In this document: positions 40,500 to 50,843 of the stretch, piece after piece
How positions within the stretch are numbered: the first letter of the stretch is position 1
Layout: each line of letters starts with the position of its first letter
Assembly (NCBI GenBank): GCA_027532775.1
Contig: JAPZTO010000002.1
Location: 124,001 to 188,000, forward strand
From: Beijerinckiaceae bacterium
GTDB taxonomy: Bacteria; Pseudomonadota; Alphaproteobacteria; Rhizobiales; Beijerinckiaceae
Direction of reading: 5' to 3'
DNA length: 64,000 nt
The notes under the pieces: model-generated
The model's database searches: none
The model's input: the letters and a program-made list of their open reading frames with translations, nothing else
What the model was told of the DNA's origin: nothing
Translations under genes and position numbers: made by a program

Positions 40500-41752
40500 T
40501 CAAGCGCCTGTTCTCGTCGTTCGAATGGGTGATCGCGTGGCGCTACCTGCGCTCGCGGCGCCGTGACGGCTTCATCTCCGTGATTGCGGGCTTCTCGTTC
40601 CTCGGGATCATGCTCGGCGTCGCCACGCTGATCGTGGTCATGGCCGTGATGAACGGCTTCCGTCAGGAATTGATGAGCAAGATCCTCGGCGTGAACGGGC
40701 ATGCCTTCATCCAGCCCTATGGCGACGCGCTGACGGATTACGAGGCAATCGCCCAGCGTGTCCGTGCGGCGAAGGGCGTCCGACTGGCTGCGCCGATCGT
40801 CGAGGGGCAGGTGCTTGCCGCCTCTCCCTCGGCGACCAGCGGCGCATTGGTGCGTGGCGTGCGCGAGGCCGATCTCAAGCAGTTCGATTCCGTGGCGAAG
40901 AACGTGATCGACGGCTCGCTGGACGGGCTGGACGGTTCGGAAAAGGTGGCAATCGGGCGCCGCCTTGCCGGCTATCTCGGGCTCGGCATCGGCGACAAGA
41001 TCCGGCTGCTCTCGCCCAAGGGCCCCTCGACGCCGTTCGGCTCGGCGCCGCGGCAGAAATCCTACGAGATCGCCGCAATCTTCGAAGTGGGAATGAGCGA
41101 GTTCGACGCGAGCTTCATCTTCATGCCGCTCGCCGAGGCCCAGCTCTATTTCGACAGCGAGGGCAAGGTCGCGATGATCGAGGTCTTCGTCAACAATCCC
41201 GATCGGATGGATGACGTGAACCCCGCGATCCGCGAGGCTGTCGGCAAGCCGCATGCCCTGACGGACTGGCGCTTCCGCAACCGCACCTTCTTCGGCGCGC
41301 TGGAAGTGGAGCGGAACGTGATGTTCCTGATCCTGACGATGATCGTGCTGGTGGCAGCGCTCAACATCATTTCCGGGCTGACCATGCTGGTGAAGGACAA
41401 GGCGCGGGGCATCGCGATCCTGCGGACGATGGGCGCGACGCGGCGCTCCATCCTGGCGATCTTCATGATGACGGGGGCGGCGATCGGCGTCGGTGGCACC
41501 TTTGTCGGCTTCCTGCTGGGCCTGACCATCGCCTGGAATGTCGAGAGCCTGCGCCAGCTCGTCTCCTATCTTTCCGGCTCGCCGATCTTCCCGCCGGAAC
41601 TCTATTTCCTCTCGCGCCTGCCGGCGGATGTGCGGCCGACCGAGGTGGTGGCCATTGTGGGCATGGCGCTCACCCTGTCGCTGCTGGCGACGCTCTATCC
41701 GGCGTGGCGGGCGGCCCGGCTCGACCCCGTTGACGCCCTGCGCGGGGAATGA
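40496..41752 (+). CDS. lolC: Lipoprotein-releasing ABC transporter permease (LolC/LolE family)
   Basis: A 418-residue inner-membrane permease of the FtsX type. It has one N-terminal helix after [25 protein letters not shown]-type residues, a large periplasmic domain (about 45-270), and three C-terminal helices with the [22 protein letters not shown] coupling loop. With LolD it extracts lipoproteins from the inner membrane for LolA. Only one permease gene is present, so it probably works as a homodimer, as in many non-enteric bacteria. GTG start in the proS stop. Confidence 0.93.
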   Translation: MIKRLFSSFEWVIAWRYLRSRRRDGFISVIAGFSFLGIMLGVATLIVVMAVMNGFRQELMSKILGVNGHAFIQPYGDALTDYEAIAQRVRAAKGVRLAAPIVEGQVLAASPSATSGALVRGVREADLKQFDSVAKNVIDGSLDGLDGSEKVAIGRRLAGYLGLGIGDKIRLLSPKGPSTPFGSAPRQKSYEIAAIFEVGMSEFDASFIFMPLAEAQLYFDSEGKVAMIEVFVNNPDRMDDVNPAIREAVGKPHALTDWRFRNRTFFGALEVERNVMFLILTMIVLVAALNIISGLTMLVKDKARGIAILRTMGATRRSILAIFMMTGAAIGVGGTFVGFLLGLTIAWNVESLRQLVSYLSGSPIFPPELYFLSRLPADVRPTEVVAIVGMALTLSLLATLYPAWRAARLDPVDALRGE

Positions 41753-42438
41753 CCATGTCCGCACCCGCACTCCAACTGGCCAATGTCAGCCGGGCCTATG
41801 TCCAGGGCGACAATGTGGTGCCCGTGCTGGGCGGCGTCGATCTCACGCTGCAACCCGGCGAGATGGTCGCGCTGGTCGCGCCGTCGGGGTCCGGCAAGTC
41901 GACCTTGCTCCATTTGGCGGGGTTGCTCGAGAAACCGGATTCGGGCGAGGTTTTCATTGGCGAAACCGCCACGGCCGCGCTGGATGACGGTGCCCGAACG
42001 CGGCTTCGCCGGACGGATATCGGCTTCGTCTACCAGTTCCATCACCTTCTCGGCGAGTTCACCGCGCTGGAGAATGTGATCATGCCGCAGCGTATTGCCG
42101 GCCTTTCCGTTGACGAGGCGAAGGGCCGTGCGGCCGAGATCCTGACCTTCCTCGGCCTCGCGCACCGGCTCGATCACCGCCCGGCGGAACTCTCGGGCGG
42201 CGAGCAGCAGCGCGTTGCCATTGCCCGGGCCGTGGCCAACACGCCGCGGCTGCTGCTGGCGGATGAGCCGACCGGCAATCTCGATCCCGGCACCGGCGAG
42301 CATGTCTTCGCCACCCTGGCGGCCCTGGTGCGCCAGTCGGGCCTCGCCGCTCTGGTCGCGACGCATAATCTCGAGCTCGCCGCCCGGATGGACCGGCGGA
42401 TCACCCTGCGCGGCGGGCAGATCGTTCCCATGGCGTGA
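41749..42438 (+). CDS. lolD: Lipoprotein-releasing ABC transporter ATP-binding protein
   Basis: A 229-residue ATPase partner of LolC. Walker A is APSGSGKST, the signature is [14 protein letters not shown] and Walker B is [12 protein letters not shown]. The start overlaps the lolC stop (ATGA); an ATG two codons later is an alternative. The transcript probably ends before the SOS-type promoter at 42513, though no terminator is seen. Confidence 0.96.
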   Translation: MTMSAPALQLANVSRAYVQGDNVVPVLGGVDLTLQPGEMVALVAPSGSGKSTLLHLAGLLEKPDSGEVFIGETATAALDDGARTRLRRTDIGFVYQFHHLLGEFTALENVIMPQRIAGLSVDEAKGRAAEILTFLGLAHRLDHRPAELSGGEQQRVAIARAVANTPRLLLADEPTGNLDPGTGEHVFATLAALVRQSGLAALVATHNLELAARMDRRITLRGGQIVPMA

Positions 42439-42512
42439 GGCGGCGGGCGACTGGCCCGATTGCTGAATTCGCCAGGAGATCGGGCAGAGACACGACCTTG
42501 TGCGCCGGGGCC

Positions 42513-42553
42513 TTGACACCGGAACAAACCATGAATTAGAACAGAAACAGAAC
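42513..42553 (+). promoter_or_regulatory. Promoter with LexA (SOS) box
   Basis: A perfect -35 TTGACA (42513-42518), a 17-bp spacer and a weak -10 TTAGAA (42536-42541). GAAC-N7-GAAC (42539-42553) is the complement of the alphaproteobacterial LexA box GTTC-N7-GTTC and overlaps the -10, as expected for repression. It lies 22 bp upstream of the small ORF at 42575. Confidence 0.7.
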
Positions 42554-42574
42554 GCGCAAGGGCAGGGGGCTGTG

Positions 42575-42676
42575 ATGCGAGCTGTGGAAGACCTGATCGA
42601 ACTGGCGTCGATTGGCGCATTCTTCGTTATGGTGGTGGCCTGGTCGGGCGTGGGGACGAACTGGCCGCTGATCTGA
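42575..42676 (+). CDS. 33-residue putative SOS-induced membrane peptide (SidA-like candidate)
   Basis: A short [19 protein letters not shown] then a hydrophobic stretch [11 protein letters not shown] and a short polar end (GTNWPLI). An AGGGGGC ribosome site lies just before the ATG. It has one probable transmembrane helix. It sits 22 bp downstream of the LexA box and 16 bp upstream of dnaE, so one SOS-controlled transcript may carry both. In Caulobacter the 29-residue inner-membrane peptide SidA is SOS-induced and blocks division through FtsW/FtsN; size, topology and control agree. The sequence relation has not been tested, so the name is only a candidate. Confidence 0.6.
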   Translation: MRAVEDLIELASIGAFFVMVVAWSGVGTNWPLI

Positions 42677-42692
42677 AAGAGGGGAGGTTGCC

Positions 42693-45600
42693 GTGTCGGG
42701 CCCGGGCTATATCCACCTGCATGTGCATTCCTCCTATTCGCTGCTGCAGGGCGCACTGCGGATCGGCGATCTCGGCAAGCTCGCCGCAGCGGACAAAATG
42801 CCCGCTTTGGCCCTGACCGACACGAACAACCTGTTCGGGGCTCTGGAATTTTCGGAGAAGATGGTCGGGCTGGGAATCCAGCCGATTGTCGGGATCGAGA
42901 TGCTGGTCGATTTCGCCGACCGGCCACCGGTCCGGAACCGGCCCAACCATCATGACGAGGCGCGCGGCATGCTCGTGCTGCTGGCCGCCTCGGAAGAAGG
43001 CTATGCCAACCTGATGGCCCTTTCGAGCCGGGCCTTCCTCGATTCCCCCGCCCATGAGGGCGTGCATCTGCCGCTTGAGCGGCTGCGCGGCCGGACAGGC
43101 GGGTTGATCGCGTTGACCGGCGGTGCTGCCGGGCCGATCAACCGGGCCTTCGGGCTTGGCGGGGTGGATCTGGCGGCGGTGCGGCTCGCTTCGCTGGCGA
43201 CGCTCTTCCCGGACCGACTTTATCTCGAGATCGAGCGGTTTGGCCTGCGCGAAACCGCCGGGATCGAGGAAAGGCTGCTCGACTTTGCCGAAAACCAGAA
43301 GCTGCCCGTGGTTGCGGCCAACAATGTCCATTTCGGCAAGGCCGAGGATTTCGAGGCGCATGACGCGTTGCTCTGCATTGCCGGAGGGCATTCGGTCGAC
43401 GAGGCCGAGCGGCCGCGGCTGACGCCCGAGCACCGGTTCAAGACGCGCGCGGAGATGATGGCGCTGTTCGCCGATCTCCCGGCTGCGCTGGATGCGAGCG
43501 TCGAGATCGCGCAGCGCTGCCATGTCCGGCCGCGGACGCGGAAGCCGATCCTGCCGCGCTTCACTTCCGGTTCGGAGGACGGGGCGGAGGCGCAGGAGCT
43601 TCGCCGGCAGGCCGAGGAAGGGCTTCGCGCCCGGCTGGCCGCGCATGGCCCGGCGCCCGGCCTTTCCGTGGCGGATTACGAGGAGCGGCTGGCCTTCGAA
43701 CTCGGCGTGATCGAGCGGATGCAATATCCCGGCTACTTCCTGATCGTGGCCGATTTCATCAAATGGGCCAAGGGGGAGGGCATTCCCGTCGGGCCGGGGC
43801 GCGGTTCGGGGGCGGGCTCGCTGGTCGCGTATTCGCTGACCATCACCGATCTCGATCCGCTGCGTTACGGCCTGTTTTTCGAGCGGTTCCTCAACCCCGA
43901 ACGTGTGTCGATGCCGGATTTCGACATCGATTTCTGTCAGGACAGGCGTGATGAGGTCATCCGCTACGTGGTCGGGCGTTATGGCGAGGGCCGGGTTGCG
44001 CAGATCATCACCTTCGGCACGCTGCTCGCGCGCGGGGTGATGCGCGATGTCGGCCGCGTGCTGGGCCTGCGCTATGGCGAGGTGGACCGGCTGACCAAGC
44101 TCGTGCCGCAGAATCCGGCCAATCCGATCACGCTCGAAAAGGCGATCGCCGAGGAACCGCAACTGCGCGCGGCGGCCGAGGAGAACGAAGCCGTCGGGCG
44201 GATGCTGGGCATCGCGCAAAGGCTCGAAGGGCTCTATCGCCATGCCTCGACCCATGCGGCCGGCATCGTGATCGGCGACAGGCCCCTCGAGGAGCTGGTG
44301 CCGCTCTACCGCGATCCGAAATCGGATATGCCGGTCACCCAGTTCAACATGAAATGGGTCGAGCCCGCCGGGCTGGTGAAATTCGACTTTCTCGGCCTGA
44401 AGACGCTGACGATCCTGCAGGGCGCCGTGGACCTGCTGGCCGAGCAGGGCATCGCGGTCGACCTGCTGCAGATCCCGCTCGACGATGCGAAGAGCTACGC
44501 GATGCTCTCGCGCGGAGAGACGGTCGGTGTGTTCCAGGTGGAATCGGGCGGGATGCGGCGGGCCCTCGTCGATATGAAACCCGACCGGATCGAGGATATC
44601 ATCGCGCTGGTGGCGCTCTACCGGCCGGGGCCGATGGCGAATATTCCGGTCTATTGCGATGTGAAGCACGGGCGGCGCGCGCCGGATTATGCCCATCCCC
44701 TGCTGGAGCCGATCCTCGAGGAGACCTGCGGCGTCATCGTCTATCAGGAACAAGTGATGCAGATCGCCAAGGTCATGTCCGGCTATTCGCTGGGCGAGGC
44801 CGACATGCTCCGCCGCGCCATGGGCAAGAAAATCAAGGCGGAGATGGACGCGCAGCGCGCCCGCTTTGTCGAGGGGGCAGTGAAGAACGGCGTCGCCGAG
44901 GCGGACGCGGATTCGATCTTCGACCTGCTCGCGCGCTTCGCGGATTACGGCTTCAACAAGAGCCATGCCGCAGCCTATGCTGTGGTGGCGTACCAGACGG
45001 CCTGGCTGAAGGCCAATCACCCCGTCGAGTTCCTCGCGGCTTCCATGAGCCTCGACCTGTCGAATACCGACAAGCTGGCGGAGTTCCGCCGCGAGGCGCA
45101 ACGGCTGGGCCTTCGCGTGGAGCCGCCGGATATCAACCGCTCGGGCGTGAAATTCGGTGTGCGGAGCGGGGCGATCCTTTATGCACTGGCGGCGATCAAG
45201 GGCGTCGGCGTCGAGGCGGCGAGGGCGCTTGTGGCGTTGCGCGGCGACCGGCCTTTCCGCTCCGTTACCGATTTCGCGCGGCGGGTTGATCCGAAGCTGG
45301 TCAACAAGCGGACGCTCGAACAGCTGATCGCGGCCGGTGCCTTTGACTCGCTCGAGCCCAATCGCGGGCGATTGCTGGCCGGGCTGGAAGCGATCGTCGC
45401 CGAATCCCAGGCCCATCAGGCCGAACTGGCGAGCGGGCAGGGCGGATTGTTCGGCGGGGATTCCGATACTGGCCTCGTCCTGCCGGAAGCGCAGCCGCTC
45501 TCGCTGACAGAACGGTTGCGGCGGGAGCATTCGGCCGTCGGGTTCTTCCTGAGCGGGCACCCGCTTGACCAGTTCGAGACCCTGCTCGACCGGGCCAGCC

Positions 45601-46145
45601 TGACCGATTTCGCGCGGTTCCAGCAGGCAGTGAAAAACGGCGCTACCCATGCCCGGATGGCGGCGACGTTGCTCGATGTCGATATCCGGCGGACCCGCAA
45701 TGGCAACAAGATCGGGATCGCCCAGTTCTCCGACCGGACGGGGCAGTTCGAGGCGATGGTCTTTTCCGAGGGGCTTGCCAAGTACCGCACGATGCTGGAG
45801 CCGGGCACGGCCGTGTTCCTGACCCTGGCCGGCTCGGTGGACGGCGAGGATCTGCGGCTCAGGGTTCTTGATATGGAGCCGCTGGAGCGCGCCCTCCAGC
45901 GCACGCAGAAGGGAATCCGCGTCTTCCTTGCCGATCCGCAGGGCGCGCGCGAGCGGGGCGAGGCGACGCTGTCGGCTCTGGACCGGATGTTGCGCCGGGG
46001 CGGCGAGGGCGAGGTTTCGCTCACGGTCATGCTGTCGGATGGCGGCGAGGTGGATTTGCGCCTGAAGGGCCGATTCGACCTCGGAACCGAGCATATGGCC
46101 CAGCTTTCGGCGATTCCCGGCGTGCTGGACATCAAGCCCTACTGA
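42693..46145 (+). CDS. dnaE: DNA polymerase III alpha subunit, replicative
   Basis: A 1150-residue polymerase of the replicative DnaE1 group. The N-terminal PHP domain begins [16 protein letters not shown]. Catalytic aspartates are in [16 protein letters not shown], followed by the helix-hairpin-helix and OB regions and the beta-clamp-binding end. The start is a GTG at 42693 with GGGGAGG upstream. The gene lies downstream of the LexA box and the 33-codon ORF. It ends 166 bp before rpsB. Confidence 0.96.
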   Translation: MSGPGYIHLHVHSSYSLLQGALRIGDLGKLAAADKMPALALTDTNNLFGALEFSEKMVGLGIQPIVGIEMLVDFADRPPVRNRPNHHDEARGMLVLLAASEEGYANLMALSSRAFLDSPAHEGVHLPLERLRGRTGGLIALTGGAAGPINRAFGLGGVDLAAVRLASLATLFPDRLYLEIERFGLRETAGIEERLLDFAENQKLPVVAANNVHFGKAEDFEAHDALLCIAGGHSVDEAERPRLTPEHRFKTRAEMMALFADLPAALDASVEIAQRCHVRPRTRKPILPRFTSGSEDGAEAQELRRQAEEGLRARLAAHGPAPGLSVADYEERLAFELGVIERMQYPGYFLIVADFIKWAKGEGIPVGPGRGSGAGSLVAYSLTITDLDPLRYGLFFERFLNPERVSMPDFDIDFCQDRRDEVIRYVVGRYGEGRVAQIITFGTLLARGVMRDVGRVLGLRYGEVDRLTKLVPQNPANPITLEKAIAEEPQLRAAAEENEAVGRMLGIAQRLEGLYRHASTHAAGIVIGDRPLEELVPLYRDPKSDMPVTQFNMKWVEPAGLVKFDFLGLKTLTILQGAVDLLAEQGIAVDLLQIPLDDAKSYAMLSRGETVGVFQVESGGMRRALVDMKPDRIEDIIALVALYRPGPMANIPVYCDVKHGRRAPDYAHPLLEPILEETCGVIVYQEQVMQIAKVMSGYSLGEADMLRRAMGKKIKAEMDAQRARFVEGAVKNGVAEADADSIFDLLARFADYGFNKSHAAAYAVVAYQTAWLKANHPVEFLAASMSLDLSNTDKLAEFRREAQRLGLRVEPPDINRSGVKFGVRSGAILYALAAIKGVGVEAARALVALRGDRPFRSVTDFARRVDPKLVNKRTLEQLIAAGAFDSLEPNRGRLLAGLEAIVAESQAHQAELASGQGGLFGGDSDTGLVLPEAQPLSLTERLRREHSAVGFFLSGHPLDQFETLLDRASLTDFARFQQAVKNGATHARMAATLLDVDIRRTRNGNKIGIAQFSDRTGQFEAMVFSEGLAKYRTMLEPGTAVFLTLAGSVDGEDLRLRVLDMEPLERALQRTQKGIRVFLADPQGARERGEATLSALDRMLRRGGEGEVSLTVMLSDGGEVDLRLKGRFDLGTEHMAQLSAIPGVLDIKPY

Positions 46146-46187
46146 ACGATCTGCCTGCGTTCCGGCAGGGTCGATGCGGGAAGGTGC

Positions 46188-46216
46188 TTGCATTTCTCCG
46201 GGATATCGATTAGGCG
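46188..46216 (+). promoter_or_regulatory. Possible promoter of rpsB
   Basis: CTTGCAT (-35 TTGCAT, 46188-46193), 17-bp spacer, TAGGCG (46211-46216), about 95 bp before the rpsB ATG. The long leader could also contain an autoregulatory site, not identifiable by eye. Confidence 0.35.
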
Positions 46217-46311
46217 CGCATCATTCCTCACGCAGGGCTGTCGATTTCGATCGATCCGGTGTCGCCGGCTGGCGGCTCTTACCCCTGCGGCGGCCCAACC
46301 GGAGAAGAACC

Positions 46312-47304
46312 ATGGCGCTACCCGATTTCTCTATGCGTCAGCTGCTTGAAGCTGGCGCGCATTTTGGTCACCAGTCGCATCGCTGGAACCCGAAAATGGC
46401 CCCGTACATTTTCGGCACCCGCAACAACATCCACATCATCGATCTCGCCCAGACCGTGCCGATGCTCTATCGCGCGCTCGAGACGATTTCGGACACGGTT
46501 GCCCGCGGCGGCCGCATCCTGCTGGTCGGCACCAAGCGCCAGGCCCAGGAGCCGATCGCGCAGGCCGCCAAGGCCTCGGCGCAATATTATGTGAATTCGC
46601 GCTGGCTCGGCGGCATGCTGACCAACTGGAAGACGATCTCGAACTCGATCCAGCGTCTGCGCAAGGTCGACGAGATCCTGACGGGTGGGGCTGTCGGCCT
46701 GACCAAGAAAGAGCGCCTGATGCTCAGCCGCGAGCAGGAAAAGCTCACGCGCGCGCTCGGCGGCATCAAGGATATGGGCGGCACGCCGGACCTCCTCTTC
46801 GTGATCGACACGAACAAGGAACAGCTTGCCATCCAGGAAGCCAACCGCCTGAACATCCCGGTTGTCGCGATTGTCGATACCAATTGCGATCCGGACGGCG
46901 TGACCTTCCCGATCCCGGCGAATGACGATGCCGGCCGCGCCCTGGCGCTCTATTGCGAACTCGTGGCCCGTGCTGCCGTTGACGGCATCTCGCGCAGCCA
47001 GTCCTCGCTCGGGATCGATCTCGGCGCGTCGGAAGTTCCGGTTGCCGAGGACCTGCCGTCGGCAGCGACCGGCGAGGGCTTCGTGCGCCTCTCGGCGCCG
47101 CAGGGTGCCCCGGACGACCTGTCGAAGCTGGGCGGCGTCGGCCCGCAGCTTTCGACCAAGCTCAATGAATACGGCATCTTCCATTTCTGGCAGCTGGCTG
47201 CCATGTCGGAAGCCGATCTTGCCGCCCTGGATACCGCGCTGAAGCTGAATGGCCGTGCCGGCCGCGAAGGCTGGCTCGATACGGCGCGCGCCCTCGCGGC
47301 GTGA
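46312..47304 (+). CDS. rpsB: Ribosomal protein S2 with C-terminal helical extension
   Basis: A 330-residue S2, against about 240 in E. coli. Residues 1-255 are the standard S2 domain ([50 protein letters not shown]). The last about 65 residues ([18 protein letters not shown] onward) form a helix-hairpin-helix-like domain nearly identical in pattern to that ending NuoE in this window. Such extensions on S2 occur in Rhizobiales. The ATG at 46312 with GGAGAAG is chosen over an upstream ATG at 46174. Confidence 0.95.
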   Translation: MALPDFSMRQLLEAGAHFGHQSHRWNPKMAPYIFGTRNNIHIIDLAQTVPMLYRALETISDTVARGGRILLVGTKRQAQEPIAQAAKASAQYYVNSRWLGGMLTNWKTISNSIQRLRKVDEILTGGAVGLTKKERLMLSREQEKLTRALGGIKDMGGTPDLLFVIDTNKEQLAIQEANRLNIPVVAIVDTNCDPDGVTFPIPANDDAGRALALYCELVARAAVDGISRSQSSLGIDLGASEVPVAEDLPSAATGEGFVRLSAPQGAPDDLSKLGGVGPQLSTKLNEYGIFHFWQLAAMSEADLAALDTALKLNGRAGREGWLDTARALAA

Positions 47305-47465
47305 TGCCGGCCGGGTGCCGGCTCCCGTTTCGCGGGGCCGGCTTCCGGCAGGGTGTTCTGTCACCGTGCTGTGGCAAAAGCCGCGCAGGGTGATCCGATT
47401 TCATGGGCCGCAGCCGTGGGTTGCGGCCTCTTGCTGAGAATTCAGGCACAGGAAAGGGACAGGCC

Positions 47466-48395
47466 ATGGCGGCGATTACCGCGAGTATGGTGAGCGAACT
47501 GCGTCAGGCGACGGGCGCAGGCATGATGGATTGCAAGGCTGCGCTGACGGAAACCGGCGGCGATATCGAGGCTGCCGTTGACTGGCTGCGCAAGAAGGGC
47601 CTCGCCAAGGCCGCCAAGAAGGCTGGCCGCGTGGCCGCTGAAGGCCTTGTCGGCATTGCGGTGTCCGGCACGCGCGGCGTGGTGGTGGAAGTCAATTCCG
47701 AAACCGATTTCGTGGCCCGGAACGAGCAGTTCCAGGAGTTGGTGCGCTCGGTGGCCGGCGTCGCTCTCGGTGGCAATGGCGATGTCGAGGCGTTGAAGAA
47801 CGCCGCGCATCCGGCTGGCGGCACCGTCCAGGAAGCCGTTGCCAATGCCGTGGCGACGGTGGGCGAGAACATGACGCTTCGCCGCGTCGGGCTGCTCGGC
47901 GTCTCGCAGGGCGTGGTGGCCTCGTACATGCATAATTCGGTCGGCGACGGCCTTGGCAAGATCGGCGTGCTTGTCGCGCTCGAATCGTCGGGCAATGCCG
48001 AGGCGCTGCAGGCCATCGGCCGGCAGGTGGCGATGCATATCGCCGCCACCAATCCGCAGGGCCTCGACGGCAACTCGATCGATCCCGCGATTGTCGAGCG
48101 CGAGCGCGCAGTGTTGGCCGACAAGGCCCGCGCGAGCGGCAAGCCGGAAGCGGTGATCGAGAAGATCGTCGAATCGGGCATCAAGAGCTTCTTCAAGGAA
48201 GTCACGCTGGTCGACCAGCCCTTCGTCCATGATTCGTCGAAGACTGTTGCCCAGGCCGTCAACGAGGCCGCCAAGGCCGCCGGCGCGCCGGTTGTGCTCA
48301 AGGGCTACCTGCGTTTCGGCCTCGGCGAGGGCATCGAGAAAGAAACCTCTGATTTCGCGGCCGAGGTGGCTGCGGCGGCAAGCGGAAACGCGTAA
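47466..48395 (+). CDS. tsf: Elongation factor Ts
   Basis: A 309-residue guanine-nucleotide exchange factor for EF-Tu. The N-terminal UBA-like domain has [22 protein letters not shown], and the core carries [17 protein letters not shown] and [14 protein letters not shown]. Spacing from rpsB is 161 bp, and a terminator follows the gene, ending the rpsB-tsf unit. Confidence 0.97.
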   Translation: MAAITASMVSELRQATGAGMMDCKAALTETGGDIEAAVDWLRKKGLAKAAKKAGRVAAEGLVGIAVSGTRGVVVEVNSETDFVARNEQFQELVRSVAGVALGGNGDVEALKNAAHPAGGTVQEAVANAVATVGENMTLRRVGLLGVSQGVVASYMHNSVGDGLGKIGVLVALESSGNAEALQAIGRQVAMHIAATNPQGLDGNSIDPAIVERERAVLADKARASGKPEAVIEKIVESGIKSFFKEVTLVDQPFVHDSSKTVAQAVNEAAKAAGAPVVLKGYLRFGLGEGIEKETSDFAAEVAAAASGNA

Positions 48396-48435
48396 GTTGC
48401 CGGCAGCGATCCTGCCGAAGCGAGTGAATGTCAAA

Positions 48436-48456
48436 GGCGGCGCGAGCCGCCTTTTT
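48436..48456 (+). terminator. Rho-independent terminator after tsf
   Basis: Stem GGCGGC (48436-48441), tetraloop GCGA and GCCGCC (48446-48451), followed by TTTTT; flanking A and T add more pairs. Confidence 0.88.
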
Positions 48457-48516
48457 CATGAGAGCGCATCCCGGACAGGTCCGGGGGCCCAACGTGCCCA
48501 GAGTGAGGAGCAGACG

Positions 48517-49245
48517 ATGACGGAACGAGGCGGCGTGCCGGTTTTCAAGCGGGCCCTGGTGAAGTTGTCGGGCGAGGCGATGATGGGCTCCGAGGCTTTC
48601 GGCATCCATCAGCCGACGGTGCGGCAGATCGCCGAGGACCTGATCGAGGCGGTCGAACTCGGCGTCGAGATCGCCGTGGTTGTCGGCGGCGGCAACATCT
48701 TCCGCGGCGCGCAGATGCACGGCATGGGCCTCTCCCGCCCGGCGGCGGATTCCATGGGCATGCTCGGCACCGTGATGAATGTCATCGCGCTCGAAGCCCA
48801 GCTGACCGCGCTCGGGGCGCCGGCCCGCGCGATGTCCGGCGTGGCGATGCCTTCGGTCGTCGAGACCTATACCCGCCAGCAGGCCATGGACCACCTGACC
48901 AAGGGCCGGATCGTGCTGCTGGCCGGCGGCACGGGCAATCCGTTCTTCACCACCGATACCGGCGGCGCCTTGCGGGCGGCTGAGCTGGAATGCGATGTGC
49001 TGCTGAAGGCGACGCAGGTCGATGGCGTCTACACAGCCGATCCGCGCAAGGACCCGGCGGCGAAGCGCTACGAGAAAGTCAGTTTCGACGAGGTGATCCG
49101 CAACGATCTCAAGGTGATGGATACAGCCGCCTTCGCGCTGGCCCGGGATGCCCGCCTTCCGATCGCGGTTTTCGCGATCCAGGAACGGGGTTCGATCGCT
49201 TCGGTGCTGAAAGGCGCGGGGCGTTTTACCCTCGTCACGTTCTGA
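48517..49245 (+). CDS. pyrH: UMP kinase
   Basis: A 242-residue hexameric kinase that makes UDP from UMP and supplies all pyrimidine nucleotides. It has LVKLSGEAMMG, VVVGGGNIFRG, the acidic LLAGGTGNPFFTTDT loop and KATQVDGVYTADPRKD. The ATG at 48517 is preceded by GTGAGGAG. Confidence 0.97.
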   Translation: MTERGGVPVFKRALVKLSGEAMMGSEAFGIHQPTVRQIAEDLIEAVELGVEIAVVVGGGNIFRGAQMHGMGLSRPAADSMGMLGTVMNVIALEAQLTALGAPARAMSGVAMPSVVETYTRQQAMDHLTKGRIVLLAGGTGNPFFTTDTGGALRAAELECDVLLKATQVDGVYTADPRKDPAAKRYEKVSFDEVIRNDLKVMDTAAFALARDARLPIAVFAIQERGSIASVLKGAGRFTLVTF

Positions 49246-49359
49246 GCGCGGTGTTTCCAGCATAGCCGGCTTGATCTTTATCCCCGCTTCCGACAAGGAA
49301 GCGACACAGCAAAAAGGGCCGCGCGGCGGGTGCCGCGTCAACCCCAGGAGGAGCTTCAC

Positions 49360-49917
49360 ATGAGCGGATTTGATCTTCAGGATGTGAAACGGCGCATGAC
49401 CGGTTCCGTTCAGGCGTTGAAGAATGACCTGGCCTCGCTGCGGACGGGCCGGGCCTCGCCCAATATCCTCGATCCGGTGGAAGTCGAAGCCTATGGCGCC
49501 CGGATGCCGCTGGCCCAGGTGGCCACGGTCAGCGTGCCGGAGCCGCGCCTCCTGTCGGTCGCGGTCTGGGATCGCGGCATGGTCGGTCCCGTCGAGAAGG
49601 CCATCCGCGAATCGTCGCTCGGCCTCAGCCCGCAGACCGAGGGGCAGACCATCCGCCTGCGGATTCCCGAGCTCAACGAGCAGCGCCGCAAGGAAATGGT
49701 CAAGGTGGCGCATAAATATACCGAGAATGCCCGGATCGCCGCCCGCCATGTCCGCCGCGATGCGCTGGACGTGCTCAAGAAGCTCGAGAAGGACGGCAAG
49801 ATGAGTGAGGACGATTCCGCTCGCCATGCCGACCAGGTCCAGAAGGCGACCGACCAGACCATCCAGGAAATCGACGCCCTTCTGGTCCAGAAGGAAAAGG
49901 AAATCATGCAGGTCTGA
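49360..49917 (+). CDS. frr: Ribosome recycling factor
   Basis: A 185-residue factor that splits post-termination ribosomes together with EF-G. The signature [20 protein letters not shown] and the coiled-coil end ([12 protein letters not shown]) are present. The ATG at 49360 has GGAGGAG. Confidence 0.97.
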   Translation: MSGFDLQDVKRRMTGSVQALKNDLASLRTGRASPNILDPVEVEAYGARMPLAQVATVSVPEPRLLSVAVWDRGMVGPVEKAIRESSLGLSPQTEGQTIRLRIPELNEQRRKEMVKVAHKYTENARIAARHVRRDALDVLKKLEKDGKMSEDDSARHADQVQKATDQTIQEIDALLVQKEKEIMQV

Positions 49918-50031
49918 CCGGGGCCTGCTGGCGGGTTGCATTCCCGTTGCGCTTCGTATTCTGTCTTCGCCCAACGGGCCGGATGGCGAGCCTGCCGCCG
50001 TTGCCCGGATCCTCAGGAGGATAGCTGCGCC

Positions 50032-50793
50032 ATGCCGGGGTCCCTCAACCCATTGGCCACGGAACCGGGCCAGCCGGCCAAGGGCGCATCGGGCCATTTC
50101 GGCGTCACGCATCTTGCGCTGATCATGGATGGCAACGGCCGCTGGGCGACCCGGCAGGGCCTGCCCCGGCTTGCCGGGCACCGGGCAGGGCTCGAGGCGG
50201 TCCGCCGCCTTGTCCGGGCCTGCATCGAGCGCAACATCGCCTATCTCACCCTGTTCTCCTTCTCGACCGAGAACTGGACGCGGCCCGCCGAGGAAGTCGG
50301 CGAGCTGATGCGCCTGCTCCGGTTCTTCGTCCGCAGCGATCTGGCAACGCTCAACCGGCAGAATGTCCGGATCCGGGTGATCGGCGAGCGCGAGGGGCTC
50401 GCGCCGGATATCCTTCGGATTCTCGACGAGGCGCAGGATACGACCGCTGCGAATACCGGGCTGACGCTGATCATCGCCTTCAATTATGGCGCGCGCGCCG
50501 AGCTGGCCCGGGCGGCGCGGCATCTCGCGGCCGAGGCGGTTGCCGGCCGGATCGAGCCCTCGGCGATCACCGAGGCAACGATTTCAGCCGCGCTCGACAC
50601 CGGCGGCATACCCGATCCCGATCTCCTGATCCGGACCAGCGGGGAGCAGCGCATCTCGAATTTCCTGCTCTGGCAGAGTGCCTATACCGAACTGGTCTTC
50701 ACGCCCGCGCTCTGGCCGGATTTCGATGCGGCTGCGCTGGATGCCGCCTTGCGGGAATTCAGCCAGCGGCAGCGCCGCTTCGGCGGGATCTAG
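50032..50793 (+). CDS. uppS: Undecaprenyl pyrophosphate synthase
   Basis: A 253-residue cis-prenyltransferase making the C55 lipid carrier for peptidoglycan. Signatures HLALIMDGNGRWATRQG, GHRAGLEAVRRLV, TLFSFSTENWTRP and DLLIRTSGEQRISNFLLWQ are all present. The ATG at 50032 with CAGGAGG is preferred over an upstream in-frame start. Confidence 0.97.
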   Translation: MPGSLNPLATEPGQPAKGASGHFGVTHLALIMDGNGRWATRQGLPRLAGHRAGLEAVRRLVRACIERNIAYLTLFSFSTENWTRPAEEVGELMRLLRFFVRSDLATLNRQNVRIRVIGEREGLAPDILRILDEAQDTTAANTGLTLIIAFNYGARAELARAARHLAAEAVAGRIEPSAITEATISAALDTGGIPDPDLLIRTSGEQRISNFLLWQSAYTELVFTPALWPDFDAAALDAALREFSQRQRRFGGI

Positions 50794-50843
50794 AAAAAGA
50801 AGAAGTTCTGCAGGGCGGTCGCAGCGGGGAGGCGGGGCGGCAT

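Noticed and set aside
42627-46193. A 1188-codon open frame on the minus strand opposite dnaE
   Set aside because: It is a mirror frame caused by high-GC codon bias; the plus strand encodes complete DnaE motifs and the minus translation resembles no family.
46174-46311. Upstream in-frame start for rpsB
   Set aside because: The added residues are not conserved in S2, and the ATG at 46312 has a ribosome site.
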